This document shows, one piece after another, positions 1 to 9,888 of a stretch of 64,000 nt of DNA. The notes beneath the pieces are model-generated. The model did not search any database. It had not been told where the DNA came from and was given only the letters and a program-made list of their open reading frames with translations. Origin of the DNA: Agelaius tricolor (Eukaryota; Chordata; Aves; Passeriformes; Icteridae); assembly GCA_023055355.1 (NCBI GenBank), contig JALJCS010000029.1, positions 7,255,001-7,319,000 of the forward strand, given 5' to 3'. Numbering within the stretch: position 1 is the first letter of the stretch; the number at the start of each line of letters is the position of its first letter. Both the position numbers and the translations under genes were made by a program.

Positions 1-410
1 CCCGAATAAGAAAATTGAGGTGTAACAATGCTAAAAACCAACCAAACAACCCCTCAAGGATGCGCTTGAAACTCTTTGGCTTCCTACAGTTTTTTTGTGG
101 ATGAGAAGCAACATCAGATTTCCTCCCGATGCAGTAAATTCTCTGCCAGGAGACCAGGTTAAAACACACTTAATTGACCCCTGACTCATTAATTGTTTAA
201 GGGGGAAGATAGCGACAGCTTCAGAATATTTAATTAACCGCTGAAAATTCGGCAGCGAGTTAATTACCACGTAACATTTGCCTCTCTACCAAACATTTCT
301 TGAGACGGGGGTAAGCAAGGCAACAATAATTGTGACAATTAATTAGAAATTAAACTGATAATGGCTACAGCTGCTAACAATTAGCGGCTAATTGTGTCAA
401 GCACTTTAAC
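1..410. promoter_or_regulatory. TAAT-rich unique island, candidate conserved non-coding element
   Basis: The stretch is unique, not repeated in the window, and unusually rich in ATTA/TAAT cores, including several TTAATTA-type sites (around 188-193, 228-235, 259-265 and 338-345). Such clusters are typical of homeodomain-bound vertebrate enhancers. It has no useful reading frame and no transposon signature. Conservation cannot be seen from one sequence, so an enhancer role is inferred from composition alone. Confidence 0.35.
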
Positions 411-1507
411 CGTTTGGAAAAGGACTGGAGGCTGGTCGGAGAGGGATAAATGATGGGCTCCACCCTTGCTGGAATTTGATACCAAGGAGTTTTTTTTGGG
501 AAGAAAGAAGCTCAGCCGGGTTCCAGGGAACGCTGGAAATTCTGAATTAGCGAAGACTGGGACAAGATCCATTAAAAAACTCCCTGCTCATCAATAATTG
601 TCCATGTTTAGAAGACTTTAAGCCTTCAAGTTCTAGGGCACCATCGGTATTTTTTACTTTATTTTGCTGGGAAAAGCGTCTCCAAGAGGCTTCATGCAAT
701 GCAAAACTGCCATTTCCCAATACTTTATTTCTTCTTGGTTTGTAAAATAACATTTTCATGTTTTAAACGCCTCGGGCCTCCATGATGTGAACAGTGAGGA
801 GCAGGAATTGGGTCTCTCAAGGCTTGGATTGACATGTGAGGAGCCAGTGGCTCTTACATCCCTCTAGAAATTCTCTCTTTTGGCATCTTTTGGTGTTTTT
901 TGCCATAAAAATGTGTCTGTTGGATGTTGTGAGAGCCTGGAATCCTTCCTGTTGGCTTGGGCAGCTTTTCCTCATGTCCCTTTCCTGTTTCTTGCAATCC
1001 TGACCATATCCCAGGGCAGCCATTCCATGGAAATGGTTCCTGCTTTGGTTCTCCTCAGTAGGGCAGGTGCCAGGAGCAAAAATATGAGATTTTCCCCCTG
1101 TGAGTAACATTAAAATTCTCACTGCAGCATCTCTGGTAGGCAAAACATCAATTTTGACCAGTTTGGGCCCCAGAGGTGACCTTGGGGTGTTGTCCCACGC
1201 TGCGGTTGCCCACTTGCTTTTCCCTCCCCAAATCCCAGCTTCCAGCAGCCCCTGGTTGTTTTTGGAGCACAACAAAGCCCCAACTTTGCCAGCACAAGAC
1301 AATGAAATGTAATAATTGGAGCTGTAAAACCCATCTGTTCCAGCACGGGGAGTTTTTTCTCCACCATGTGGGATTGCTCGTGCTGCCCATTTCAATTGAA
1401 ACCCCTGTGCCTGTGCAGGGGCCTGGCAGCAGAGCTGGCTCTGGGCTGAGGGAAAAGAAAAGCTGTGCCAGGGATATCCAGGCTCAGGCTGTGCCCCCAG
1501 CTGGGGC
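411..1507. other. Non-coding sequence, no gene recognised
   Basis: The longest frame here (253 codons, minus strand) runs across GC-rich sequence and the first units of the adjoining minisatellite. Its translation is Ser/Gly/Pro-rich with no family resemblance. I see no RNA gene or transposon. The final 80 bases contain degenerate matches to the 53-bp unit that follows, so the array may have decayed at this edge. Confidence 0.5.
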
Positions 1508-2147
1508 TGCACCTTCAGGAGGGACAGAGCTGGCACTGCTGGCATTCCTGAGGTGAATCCTGCACCTTCAGGAGGCACAGAGCTGGCACTGCTGGCATTC
1601 CTAACATGAATCCTGCACCTTCAGGAGGCACAGAGCTGGCACTGCTGGCATTCCCAAGGTGAATCCTGCACCTTCAGGAGGGACAGAGCTGGCACTGCTG
1701 GCATTCCCAAAGTGAATCCTGCACCTTCAGGAGGCACAGAGCTGGCACTGCTGGCATTCCTGAGGTGAATCCTGCACCTTCAGGAGGCACAGAGCTGGCA
1801 CTGCTGGCATTCCTGAGGTGAATCCTGCACCTTCAGAAGGGACAGAGCTGGCACTGCTGGCATTCCTGAGGTGAATCCTGCACCTTCAGGAGGGACAGAG
1901 CTGGCACTGCTGGCATTCCCAAGGTGAATCCTGCACCTTCAGGAGGGACAGAGCTGGCACTGCTGGCATTCCCAAGGTGAATCCTGCACCTTCAGGAGGC
2001 ACAGAGCTGGCACTGCTGGCATTTCTAACATGAATCCTGCACCTTCAGGAGGGACAGAGCTGGCACTGCTGGCATTCCCAAGGTGAATCCTGCACCTTCA
2101 GGAGGCACAGAGCTGGCACTGCTGGCATTCCTGAGGTGAATCCTGCT
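1508..2147. repeat. Minisatellite, 53-bp unit, about 12 copies
   Basis: Units begin TGCACCTTCAGGAGG and run to GAGGTGAATCC, repeating at 1508, 1561, 1614 and so on for 12 copies with near-perfect phase. Variants are few and recur: GGGACAG or GGCACAG, and CTGAGG, CCAAGG or CTAACA before the terminal TGAATCC. Shared variants in separated units suggest recent homogenisation by unequal exchange or slippage. The period is not a multiple of three and stops occur, so the array is not coding. Confidence 0.95.
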
Positions 2148-2195
2148 GCATTTGGGGCAATCTGGAGGCCAAATTTAGTGGTGTAGGTGGACATC

Positions 2196-2580
2196 TGTGA
2201 CCGTGTTCTCAGGGGTCTCAGCTTGAGGGAAGAGATGAGGATCTGACTCCATGTTTCAGAAGGCTGATTTATTATTTTATGATATATATTATATTAAAGC
2301 TATACTAAAAGAGTAGAAAAAAGGATTTCATCAGAAGTCCAGCTAAGAATAGAAAAAAAAAAGAATGATAACAAAGGCTTGTGACTGACCAGAGTGTCCA
2401 AGCCAGCTGTGCTGTGATTGGCCATTAATTAGAAACAACCACATGAGCCCAATCCCAGATGCACCTGTTGCATTCCACAGCAGCACATAACCACTGTTTG
2501 CATTTTGTTCCTGAGGCCTCTCAGCTTCCCAGGAGGAAAAATCCTAAGGAAAGGGATTTTCATACAAGATGTCTGCGACA
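2196..2580 (-). mobile_element. Solo LTR, songbird ERVK-like family (copy 1)
   Basis: This 385-bp element starts TGTGACCG and ends TGCGACA on the plus strand. It is flanked by GACATC (2190-2195) and GAGATC (2581-2586), a 6-bp target duplication with one mismatch. It aligns along its length with the elements at 9355, 26907 (opposite orientation) and 45038. Read on the minus strand it has a CCAAT-type GGCCAATCACAG motif and an AATAAA signal near the 3' end, so transcription would run on that strand. No internal retroviral genes adjoin it. The 6-bp duplication suits ERVK/betaretrovirus-like integration; the class is inferred from that and from recognition of the sequence. Confidence 0.85.
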
Positions 2581-2586
2581 GAGATC

Positions 2587-4018
2587 AGCGATTGCTGCAT
2601 CCCCACCAAGCTCCCTGCTGCCAGAGCTGTGCTGCACAGAGCCCATCGCTGCAGGAGCCATTCCTCCTCCTGCCCACACTCTCCATTAAGTGCAGTTTAT
2701 ATTATTTTAGGAGTTTTGGGAGCCCCAGTGAATGCTCTGTGTTACCCCCTTCAAATCAAGGCTCGCATCAGCATCTGCTGGGTCTCCTCAGGTGAGGGGG
2801 ATCCTCTGTGTGTGTAAAACTTCCCTTTTTCCTCCTCTGCTCCCCCGCTTCTGCTGGCAAACACAACATCTGTGCCTTGCACCGTTGGTCTTTATGTGGA
2901 TATGAGCAGGCAGGGATTTTCTCTGCAATAAAAATCATCAGCAGAGCCATGAAATGGGTTTGGCTCCCTGGCTCGGGCTGCACAAGTTCAAACAGTAAAA
3001 TCTGTAACCCAGAGGTGAACGCACAGTAAAAAAAAATATAAAAAATAGCAGCAGCAGTTTGCTTCAAGTGATTTTCTCTGCTTCTGAAGCTGGCAGTGCA
3101 TTTAAGGATGTTTGTGGCCTTGTGCTTAATATTTCCTGGATGAATTTAGGTCAGGCATGGATTGCTGTAGGTATTTTAGTGCAGAGGAAGGAAATATTTG
3201 TAGAGCAGGAGCTCAGTGGAGGCGGCACAGGTAGGGGGGTTGAGCAGTGGGAACCTGCACTGGTTATACTGGGATGGCTTTTTTTGGGGGAGAATCCGGT
3301 GTAATTTCAGTTCTGGAGCAGGGGCTGTGCTCACAGGGAGCAATTCCTCCCTTTGAGGATCCTCACCCCCTGATGCTCAGTTTGGGCCCCTCCTGCAGGG
3401 TTCCTGGAGCCTCTTCCAGGCATGAATTCACGGATTTGTGGCTTCAGAGCCCACGCTGATGCGCCAGGGTTTCTTTTCTTTAAAGCCAGGGATGTTTGCA
3501 ATTACCCTAAGTGTGAACACATGCTTCCAATCCTGTGGGAAGAAAGCCCTGGCTCCTAATGAGATTTATTCCCCCAAGCCTGAAATAAATGGAACATGGC
3601 AGCAGGAGCTTTTCTTTCTGCAGCAATGCAGCGAGGCTGTAAATACTCCTCCAGTGATCTAATCCTTTTGTGCTCCTCACCAGGCACGGGCTCTTCCAAG
3701 TGATTCCCTTTTAAGGCTCCTTTTCCACCCAAATTCCTCTCCTGTGCAGTCACTGGGGTGGCTCTGAGCGAGGTCCAGGGTGGCTCCCCCTCACACCAGG
3801 GGGAGAATGGCTTGGGAGGGAGAAATGATCCTTGCTCCTCCTTCTGCTCCTGGTGCCTTCTGCATTCCTGTTCCAGGTGTTCTTTACCCTGCTGGGGTTT
3901 GGCTGAGCTGGGGGAGCCCTCCCAGCCCTGGTCCTGGCAATGTGGGATCCTGCTGGGCCAGGACCTCTGTCCCACACAGGGTTTGTCCCCCAGGCACCTC
4001 TGAGGTGGCTCCCACAGC
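2587..4018. other. Non-coding sequence, no gene recognised
   Basis: The sequence is unique and of ordinary composition. Reading frames of up to 139 codons overlap on both strands near 3550-4060, where GC content is higher, and their translations are unlike any family I know. No transposon ends, RNA gene or array was seen. Confidence 0.45.
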
Positions 4019-4021
4019 TCC

Positions 4022-4117
4022 CCAATTCTGAGATTGGGGTTGGGGTTTGGTTCAGTGGCACCAATCAGGGTTGCTCCTGCATTAAAAAGGTGTAATAGCC
4101 AATAATAATAAAAATAA

Positions 4118-4205
<88 letters not shown>

Positions 4206-4546
4206 TCTTTATATATTTATATATAAATATATAAAATGTAATATATAATTAATATAATATATAAATATTTAATATATAATAATATTATATTATATAGAAT
4301 ATGTAATAATAGAATAGAATATTATATGATATATAATACTATTTAATAATATTATAATATATGGTAAATATAGAATATATAGAATAAATATATAAATATA
4401 ATAATTTACTATTATTATCATCATGATCAATGTCATCTCCCAGCAGATCATTCCAACTCATCTGAGCTCTCCAGAACACTGATCCTCATCTCAAGGAAAC
4501 AAAGGAAACCCCAAATTCTCCCGTCTCCAGCCAAAACTGACACACA
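4022..4546 (+). repeat. Left arm of inverted duplication A
   Basis: Sequence from CCAATTCTGAGATTGGGG to CCAAAACTGACACAC is repeated in reverse complement at 4834-5105. The outer part (rattling through GGTTCAGTGG, GGTTGCTCCTGCATTAA and GTGTAATAGCCA) and the inner part (GATCATTCCAACTCA, CTCCAGAACACTGATCC, AACCCCAAATTCTCCCGTCTCC) both match. A triplet and AT-rich tract of about 300 bp separates them in this arm, against about 40 bp in the other. Confidence 0.9.
4105..4420. repeat. (ATT)n microsatellite with adjoining AT-rich tract
   Basis: About 29 consecutive ATT triplets (about 4119-4204) are followed by around 200 bases of almost pure A/T built from TATATAAATAT and TAATATTATA motifs. The tract lies inside the left arm of inverted duplication A. 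At the equivalent place in the right arm only a dozen triplets remain, so the tract expanded in one arm or collapsed in the other. Confidence 0.95.
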
Positions 4547-4833
4547 AAACCCAAACCCCACAGCTCCAAACAATCCCCTGGCTGCACTCGGGCTCCTCTG
4601 TGCTCAGGGGCCTCCCAGCTCTGCTTGGGGTCCCTTGGCTGAAGTTTCCTAAAAATGAGGCCCCTTCCCAAAGGTTTCCTCATCCTGAACTTGCTGTGCT
4701 CTGGCAGAATTCCCATCCCACAGCCACTGCTTTCCCTGGCACGGGCGCCATGTAAGGAATTAACAGAACTCTGAGGGGAAAAAAACCCACTGATGGCAAA
4801 CTTGATGTTGCTTCAATTTGTAAAGTCAGCTTG

Positions 4834-4971
4834 GGTGTGTTAGTTTTGGTTGGAGACGGGAGAATTTGGGGTTTCCTTGGTTTCCTTGAGATGTGGATCA
4901 GTGTTCTGGAGAGCTCAGCTGAGTTGGAATGAGCTGATCTGCAGCTCTGGGAGATGACATTCATAACGGTG

Positions 4972-5012
<41 letters not shown>

Positions 5013-5105
5013 CATTATTGATGGCTATTACACATTATTAATGCAGGAGCAACCCTGATGCCCCAGGTGCTCCACTGAACCAAAACCCAACCCCAATCTC
5101 AGAAT
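4834..5105 (-). repeat. Right arm of inverted duplication A
   Basis: This is the reverse complement of 4022-4546, with a spacer of about 287 bp between the arms. It carries a short (TTA)n run at about 4974-5012 where the left arm has its large AT expansion. Apart from that and small indels (for example CCCCAGGTGCTCC at 5060, absent from the left arm), identity is high by eye. Confidence 0.9.
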
Positions 5106-8100
5106 TTAAAGTCAATCCTCACAGATTCTGCCAGATCCCTCTGCCTGCTGCTCTGGCTTTTCCATCTCCAGGCTGGAGGATGCTCACAGAGCATCAATTC
5201 TGCTCTGTTTTCCCCTTGCTGCCTCTACCTTGAGCTTGCAGGGGCTGCAGAGACTGAAACCCCAAATATTTTGTCACTTTGGGTCGTTCCCAGCTGTTTT
5301 CTGTCTGACCTGGCTGCCAGCCCCATGCTCCCTGCCCCTTATGGACTTTAATATCAATTTTATTGGGATTATCGATTGTTAATTAGTCCCACCTATAATT
5401 ACTCTGAGGAAAACCTTTCATTTGGCACCAGGGCCTGTTGACTCAGCTTTCTTTGGGAATGGATCAGCTCAGCAGTTGGATTTTGAACAGCACCACTTAT
5501 TCCCAGCCCTCAATTCCCATTTCCAGGCCAGGATGAGCCTGGGGGGAATCTGAGCAGCCCTTTCTGCACTGCCCTGAGCCTCTGCTGCCTGGGTCTCACA
5601 TGGAATGAGGAGGAAAATCAGAATAGAGCTGGGATTTTGGGCCTCTTTCCTGGAAGGAAAATTTCTCCCCCAGACAAATCCTGGAGGCTCCAAGTGAGCA
5701 TCTGCCTGCAGCATATGGGGAACAATGCCTGGGAGAGCCAGGCTGCAAAGCAGGGAGGTGGTGCTGGCAAAAGGCATTTTTGGGAGGTTTGGGGATGAAA
5801 ACAGGCCTCTGCATAAAAATTAAATTTTTGCTAGGATTGTTTTCCTGTATAACTTCTTAAAGTGATCATCAGAGAATCTCAGTCTTGGAGGATGTCACTA
5901 TGACTAAAGCTTAGATTTTTATTTCCCAGTGTTTGAAAATGGAACCATTTCAGCCCCTTTCCTGCACGTGCTGTGGGCTGTAAAAGCCTCCACGTTCCCA
6001 GCCATTTTCTGGGGAAAAGGGCTGGAAAAATTCATTAGGTGTTGTTTTTCTTGGGCCAGAAATGGCTTTATCCTGTATCCCATCATCCCAGGCCATTTCC
6101 ATCCAACCCTACAAGTGGAGGAGCTGATAGAAACCTCCCCCCACATCAACAAACTGCCCTTATCTTAATAGGAAAGGACCTTTGGAGTCAAAAAGGATTG
6201 GAGGGGGTCAGAAGAGGGAATCTCTTCTGGAGAAGTGAGGCTGCACTGCTGCTGACACCACAGGATTGATTTTTACAAGTGGGGCACTTCAACATCTTCA
6301 CTTTCAAACAAATATTCAGGGGGTCACAGATAAGCTGGGAAGCTCAGCAGCCCCCATTGTCTGGGACGCTGAAAAGCTCATCAGGTAGGAAGGATTTGGG
6401 CAGGAAACATTTAAAAAAGAGGCTCCTGAATTTAAATTTTTAGACAGATTATTATTTTTTTTTTCTCTTCTGGGAGCAGAAGGGAGCTTTGATGGTGGAG
6501 CTGAGGACAAAACAAGCAGGGATGTGTGAGGAATTAAACACCTTGACGGGGTTCCTGTCTCTCCCAGCTGCAGATTTTGGTGCTTTTCTCAGCTTTTTCA
6601 GCCTCTGCAGCCCCTGTGGGTGGGGGCTCACTTGGACCTGAGGAACTGGGCTTGGACCTGGGAGATTCCTCATTTTTGACTCTTACCCTGCCTGTTTCTT
6701 TGTGGTTGCCTCCCCCTTACAAATCTTGCCCGGCTGCAGTTCCAAAGCAGCGGTTTAGAAGCAAATCACATCTTTTTTCCCTAATAATCCCTGAGAAAAA
6801 AAGAGTTCCCCAGCAGCCCCAGGCCCACCCGGTGCAATTAGGAGAGCTGGTGGCATTCTGCACCTCAGACCTGACTCCCAGTGGCCTTCTGGGGACAGCA
6901 AGCTCTGATTTTATTGCCTTCATTATCCTTTTCTCAGGAATTAATAGCTCCTGAGACTCCTGGTCTAATGTGGCTGATTTATGTTGGAACTGAGCAGCAG
7001 CAGGGAAATTGCTGGCTGGGGCTGAGGATGCAAACAGGAAACAAAGCTCACCCAGGGGGGGAGATGCTCTGGGGGTGCCTGAGGGGTTTGGGGGTGCTGC
7101 TGCTCCCCGGGGTCAGCCCTGAGCTCTTGAGGCCTTGGACACTTCATTATTGCTTTAATTTTTAATGTGCTGGGGGAAACATGCCCTGAAATGGAAGAGG
7201 CATGGATGTTTTACATGGAGAACGTGGGAGCAGCAGTTTTCTTGAGGAATTCCAAGCTATCCCCAGGAATTTCTGCATTGGAGATTCTGTTTGCTGGCTA
7301 TTGGTAAGATATGGACAGACTTCACCATGTGTGGGAGCTTTCTCTGGGCAGGATCTGCATCAGCTGGAATGCTGGAGCTGCTTTTTCCCCCTGCAACAGG
7401 TGCAGGAGGGCTCATGCTCCTGAAAATCCCTGGATTTCAGGCAGGCTGGGTGTGTCAGTCTGCTGTGGATGCTGTAACTGCTGCTCCTGAGCTTCACTCT
7501 CTTTTGAGAGAGGATAAATTCCTCCCTGAGGAGTCCTGAGGGATCTCAGCTCTAAAGAGGGGATTTTCTGTAGCCTTGGCAGTTCCAGCAAACAGCACCC
7601 TTAGGAGCTGGGCCAGGGAGAGGTGATGGGTGCGAGCTGGGGATGCTGCCCCTGGACACACAGAGCACAGAGATGGAGCTTTGCACTCCACTGATGCTGG
7701 CAGCAGAGTTCATGAGCCCCAGAGGGATCAGAAGGCAACTTCTGGAAATTCCTGCCTTGGGAACTGAAGAATTTGGATCTAAACCAAGGGGAAAGTGGCT
7801 TAGGGGGTGAAGGAAATGGCAGCTAAGGCTTGGCATGCCACAGGATGGGTCTGAGAGCTGTGCAGGGAGTGTGGAGACCTTTGGTAGTGCAAGGTATGGG
7901 CTGGGGGTGAGCTGCAGCCCTGGGGATGTCCAGGGACAGGGGAAGGGTTAATCCCAGCTGGATTTCCCAGACCAGCCCTGCCCTGCTGCTGTGTGAGCTG
8001 AGACCCCTCTGCCTTGAGGTGCTGCCCCAAATCCACTGAGCGGCTCCAGGGCCATAGAAGTGCTCGAACCCCCCAATTTCCCTGCAGGAGCAGCTCCCTG

Positions 8101-8335
8101 GCCGTGCCCAGGTGCTGCCCCCTCATCCCTGAGCCCTGCAGAGCCCTTGGCCCTGGGCTGGGGGGCAGCAAAGCTGCTCTGCCCCGGGGCTGGGGCCACT
8201 GGATGGCACTGCTGCCTTGCACAAACCCGGGAGGAGCTGCTGCGGCTGCGAGGTGAGCAGGGGATGCTGGCAGGGACAGCTCTGGGCTGGCTCCTGTCAC
8301 TTGTCACCAGGGCTGGGTCGCCTACTGGAAGTCAC
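5106..8335. other. Non-coding sequence, no gene recognised
   Basis: Within it, 5335-5415 is a unique AT-rich island with a GATTATCGATTG motif and TAAT cores. 7050-7110 has four closely spaced G runs and could form a G-quadruplex. 7800-8300 is GC-rich and gives overlapping frames on both strands (166 codons on the minus strand) with alanine-, serine- and proline-rich translations typical of spurious frames. No exon, RNA gene or transposon was recognised. Confidence 0.45.
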
Positions 8336-8743
8336 TGTTGGAGTGACGGGGGTAGCACGGTCGGGACAGAGGGAGATGAGAGATCTCTGCAGCCAGGGCG
8401 TGGAATTTGGGGTTTATTGCAAAGGGCCAAGGGCAGGGCCCTGCTGGGAGCTGCCAGGCACAGCTCAGAGCAGGACTGAGAGAAGAGAGGGGAGAGAGGG
8501 TAAGAGAGTAAAAGCATAAGAGAGTAAAAGCATAAGAGAGTAAAAGCATAAGAGTGTAAAAGGCAAGAGCTAAGAGGCAAGAGTAAGAGTATACAAAGAA
8601 AGTGAGCAAAGTTCCCATTACAACACCATAAATCTTCTGTGTTGAATATTCTAATTCTCACTGACCAATCTAGTCCAAGATACAAATCCTAGAGCATTTC
8701 CATACAGCCTGTAAGAATCATTACATCACCATCCTGTGTTACA
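8336..8743 (-). mobile_element. LTR of an endogenous retrovirus, different family
   Basis: On the plus strand the element begins TGTTGGAGTGACGG. On the minus strand it would end CCGTCACTCCAACA, with AATAAA about 75 bases before that end (8413-8418) and a CCAAT-type motif (GATTGGTC) near 8665. The other edge is uncertain. I chose 8743 because the plus strand there reads TGTTACA, giving TG...CA termini, but no clear target duplication confirms it. A 16-bp unit (AGAGTAAAAGCATAAG) is repeated about three times at 8505-8556 inside it. Confidence 0.55.
8505..8556. repeat. Short tandem repeat, 16-bp unit, about 3 copies
   Basis: The unit AGAGTAAAAGCATAAG repeats in phase within the LTR at 8336-8743. 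It probably arose by slippage in the transcribed part of the LTR. Confidence 0.8.
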
Positions 8744-9004
8744 TTTTAAACCCTAAAAACTCCTCTTTGGGCCCCTTCTGCCAAGCTGTAGGGTCTGCTC
8801 TGCCCCTTGGGCCTGTCTGCAGGCAGAGGGTGTTGTTCCATCAAAAGGGGATCACCTTCAGCAGCCACACCATTGTTTTCCAGTTGTTCAGTAACTGAGG
8901 GATCTCAAAGCTTGCTTTCATTTCAATCTCGCTTATAGTTTCCATATTCTCCAAATCTTTTGCCAGACAATCACATTGATAAGGCTTTCCTGTTTGATCT
9001 CCCC
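8744..9004 (-). pseudogene. Possible 3' internal remnant of an endogenous retrovirus
   Basis: This lies immediately 5' of the minus-strand LTR at 8336-8743, where the end of the retroviral interior would be expected. A purine-rich run (AAGGGGCCCAAAGAGGAG on the minus strand, about 8758-8775) could be a decayed polypurine tract. A minus-strand frame covers 8841-9047 and its Lys/Glu-rich translation looks like real protein, but I cannot assign it to a retroviral gene. Its start codon lies in the neighbouring mitochondrial insertion, so the frame is chimeric. It could instead be unique host sequence. Confidence 0.3.
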
Positions 9005-9009
9005 CAACA

Positions 9010-9259
9010 GTCGACCACTGTGTTGTCGTCCCTATAAGCTCTACCATCGTCCTTCACTCATGAGCTGTTCCTAGCCTGGATGTGAAACCCAATGCAATCC
9101 CAGGGCACCTCAACCAAGCTTCTTTCCTTGCCTCCTGACCATACAGACAATGCTCAGAGATCTGCGGAGCCAACCACAGCTTCACAGCAATCGTAGTAGA
9201 ATCCCCCCCACTCGCTAACTTTGAAAGCTGATCCTCCCTAATATCATCCTCATCATTAA
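9010..9259 (+). pseudogene. MT-CO2: Mitochondrial COX2 fragment (3' part), nuclear copy
   Basis: Read with the mitochondrial code, the segment gives the C-terminal portion of cytochrome c oxidase subunit II. Recognisable pieces are [38 protein letters not shown] and a final [14 protein letters not shown] contains the Cys, Glu and Cys residues of the copper-A centre, so the region is the catalytic cupredoxin domain. Roughly 20-24 bases are missing before HSWAVP and about 9 bases before QCSEICG, relative to bird mtDNA as I know it. The gene is broken and is in any case only a fragment. Confidence 0.92.
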
Positions 9260-9330
9260 GAAGCTATGAACCAGCATTAGCCTTTTAACCTAAAAAAAAG
9301 AGCCCCCCCCCCCCCCCCCCCCCCTTAATG
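9254..9330 (+). pseudogene. MT-TK: Mitochondrial tRNA-Lys, nuclear copy with C-tract expansion
   Basis: The acceptor stem is still paired, CATTAAG at 9254-9260 with CTTAATG at 9324-9330. The anticodon loop CTTTTAA carries TTT at 9284-9286. The T-arm has been replaced by 22 consecutive C residues at 9303-9324, so a normal tRNA could not fold. It sits directly between COX2 and ATP8, as in bird mtDNA. Confidence 0.92.
9303..9324. repeat. Poly-C run of 22
   Basis: The uninterrupted run lies in the T-arm position of the NUMT tRNA-Lys. The plus strand is C-rich and the minus strand a G22 tract able to form a G-quadruplex. The run length may be inaccurate because sequencing and assembly handle such runs poorly. 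Confidence 0.9.
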
Positions 9331-9332
9331 AT

Positions 9333-9888
9333 ATGCCTCAACTAAACCCCAACCTGTGACCGTGTTCACAGGGGCCTTAGGATGAGGGAAGAGAGGAGAA
9401 TGTTGACTCCATGTTTCAGAAGGCTGATTTATTATTTTATGATATATATTATATTAAAACTATACTAAAAGAATAGAAGGAAAAGTTCTCATCAGAAGGC
9501 CGGCTAAGAATAGAAAAGAATGAATAACAAAGGTTTGTGGCTCGGACAGAGAGAGAGCCAGCTGTGCTGTGATTGGCCATTAATTCTAAACATCTACATG
9601 AGACCAATCCCGGATCCACCTGTTGCATTCCACAGCAGCAGATAACCATTGGTTACATTTTGTTCCTGAGGCCTCTCAGCTTCTCAGAAAGAAAAAATCC
9701 TAAGGAAAGATTTTTAATGAAAAGATGTCTGCGACACCCACCCCCTGATTTTTTATCAGCTCACTTCATGATTCACTTTCTCTTTAATCATCCAGCCCAA
9801 ACTTCTGTCATTCGTATCAATAAATCCCCCCTCTAACAAACCACCCATTGCTCCAAGCACTGCCCCCTGAACCTGACCATGAACTTAA
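9333..9888 (+). pseudogene. MT-ATP8: Mitochondrial ATP8, nuclear copy split by an LTR
   Basis: The first seven codons (9333-9354) give MPQLNPN, the invariant start of bird ATP synthase subunit 8. The solo LTR at 9355-9736 follows, and the rest resumes at 9737 after the duplicated target bases. After a small frameshift near 9752 the frame gives LTSW-TFSLIIQPKLLSF, NPPSNKPPIAPSTAP and WTWPWT, ending in TAA at 9886-9888. Subunit 8 is a small membrane part of the ATP synthase stator. This copy is disrupted by the LTR, by frameshift and by nuclear reading of TGA as stop. Confidence 0.93.
9355..9736 (-). mobile_element. Solo LTR, songbird ERVK-like family (copy 2), inside the NUMT
   Basis: The 382-bp element has TGTGACCG and TGCGACA ends identical to copy 1. 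It is flanked by CCAACC (9349-9354) and CCCACC (9737-9742), a 6-bp target duplication with one mismatch cut from the ATP8 reading frame. As in the other copies, the CCAAT-type and AATAAA motifs lie on the minus strand. Because it splits ATP8 with a target duplication made of mitochondrial sequence, it integrated after the mitochondrial DNA had entered the nucleus. Confidence 0.93.
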
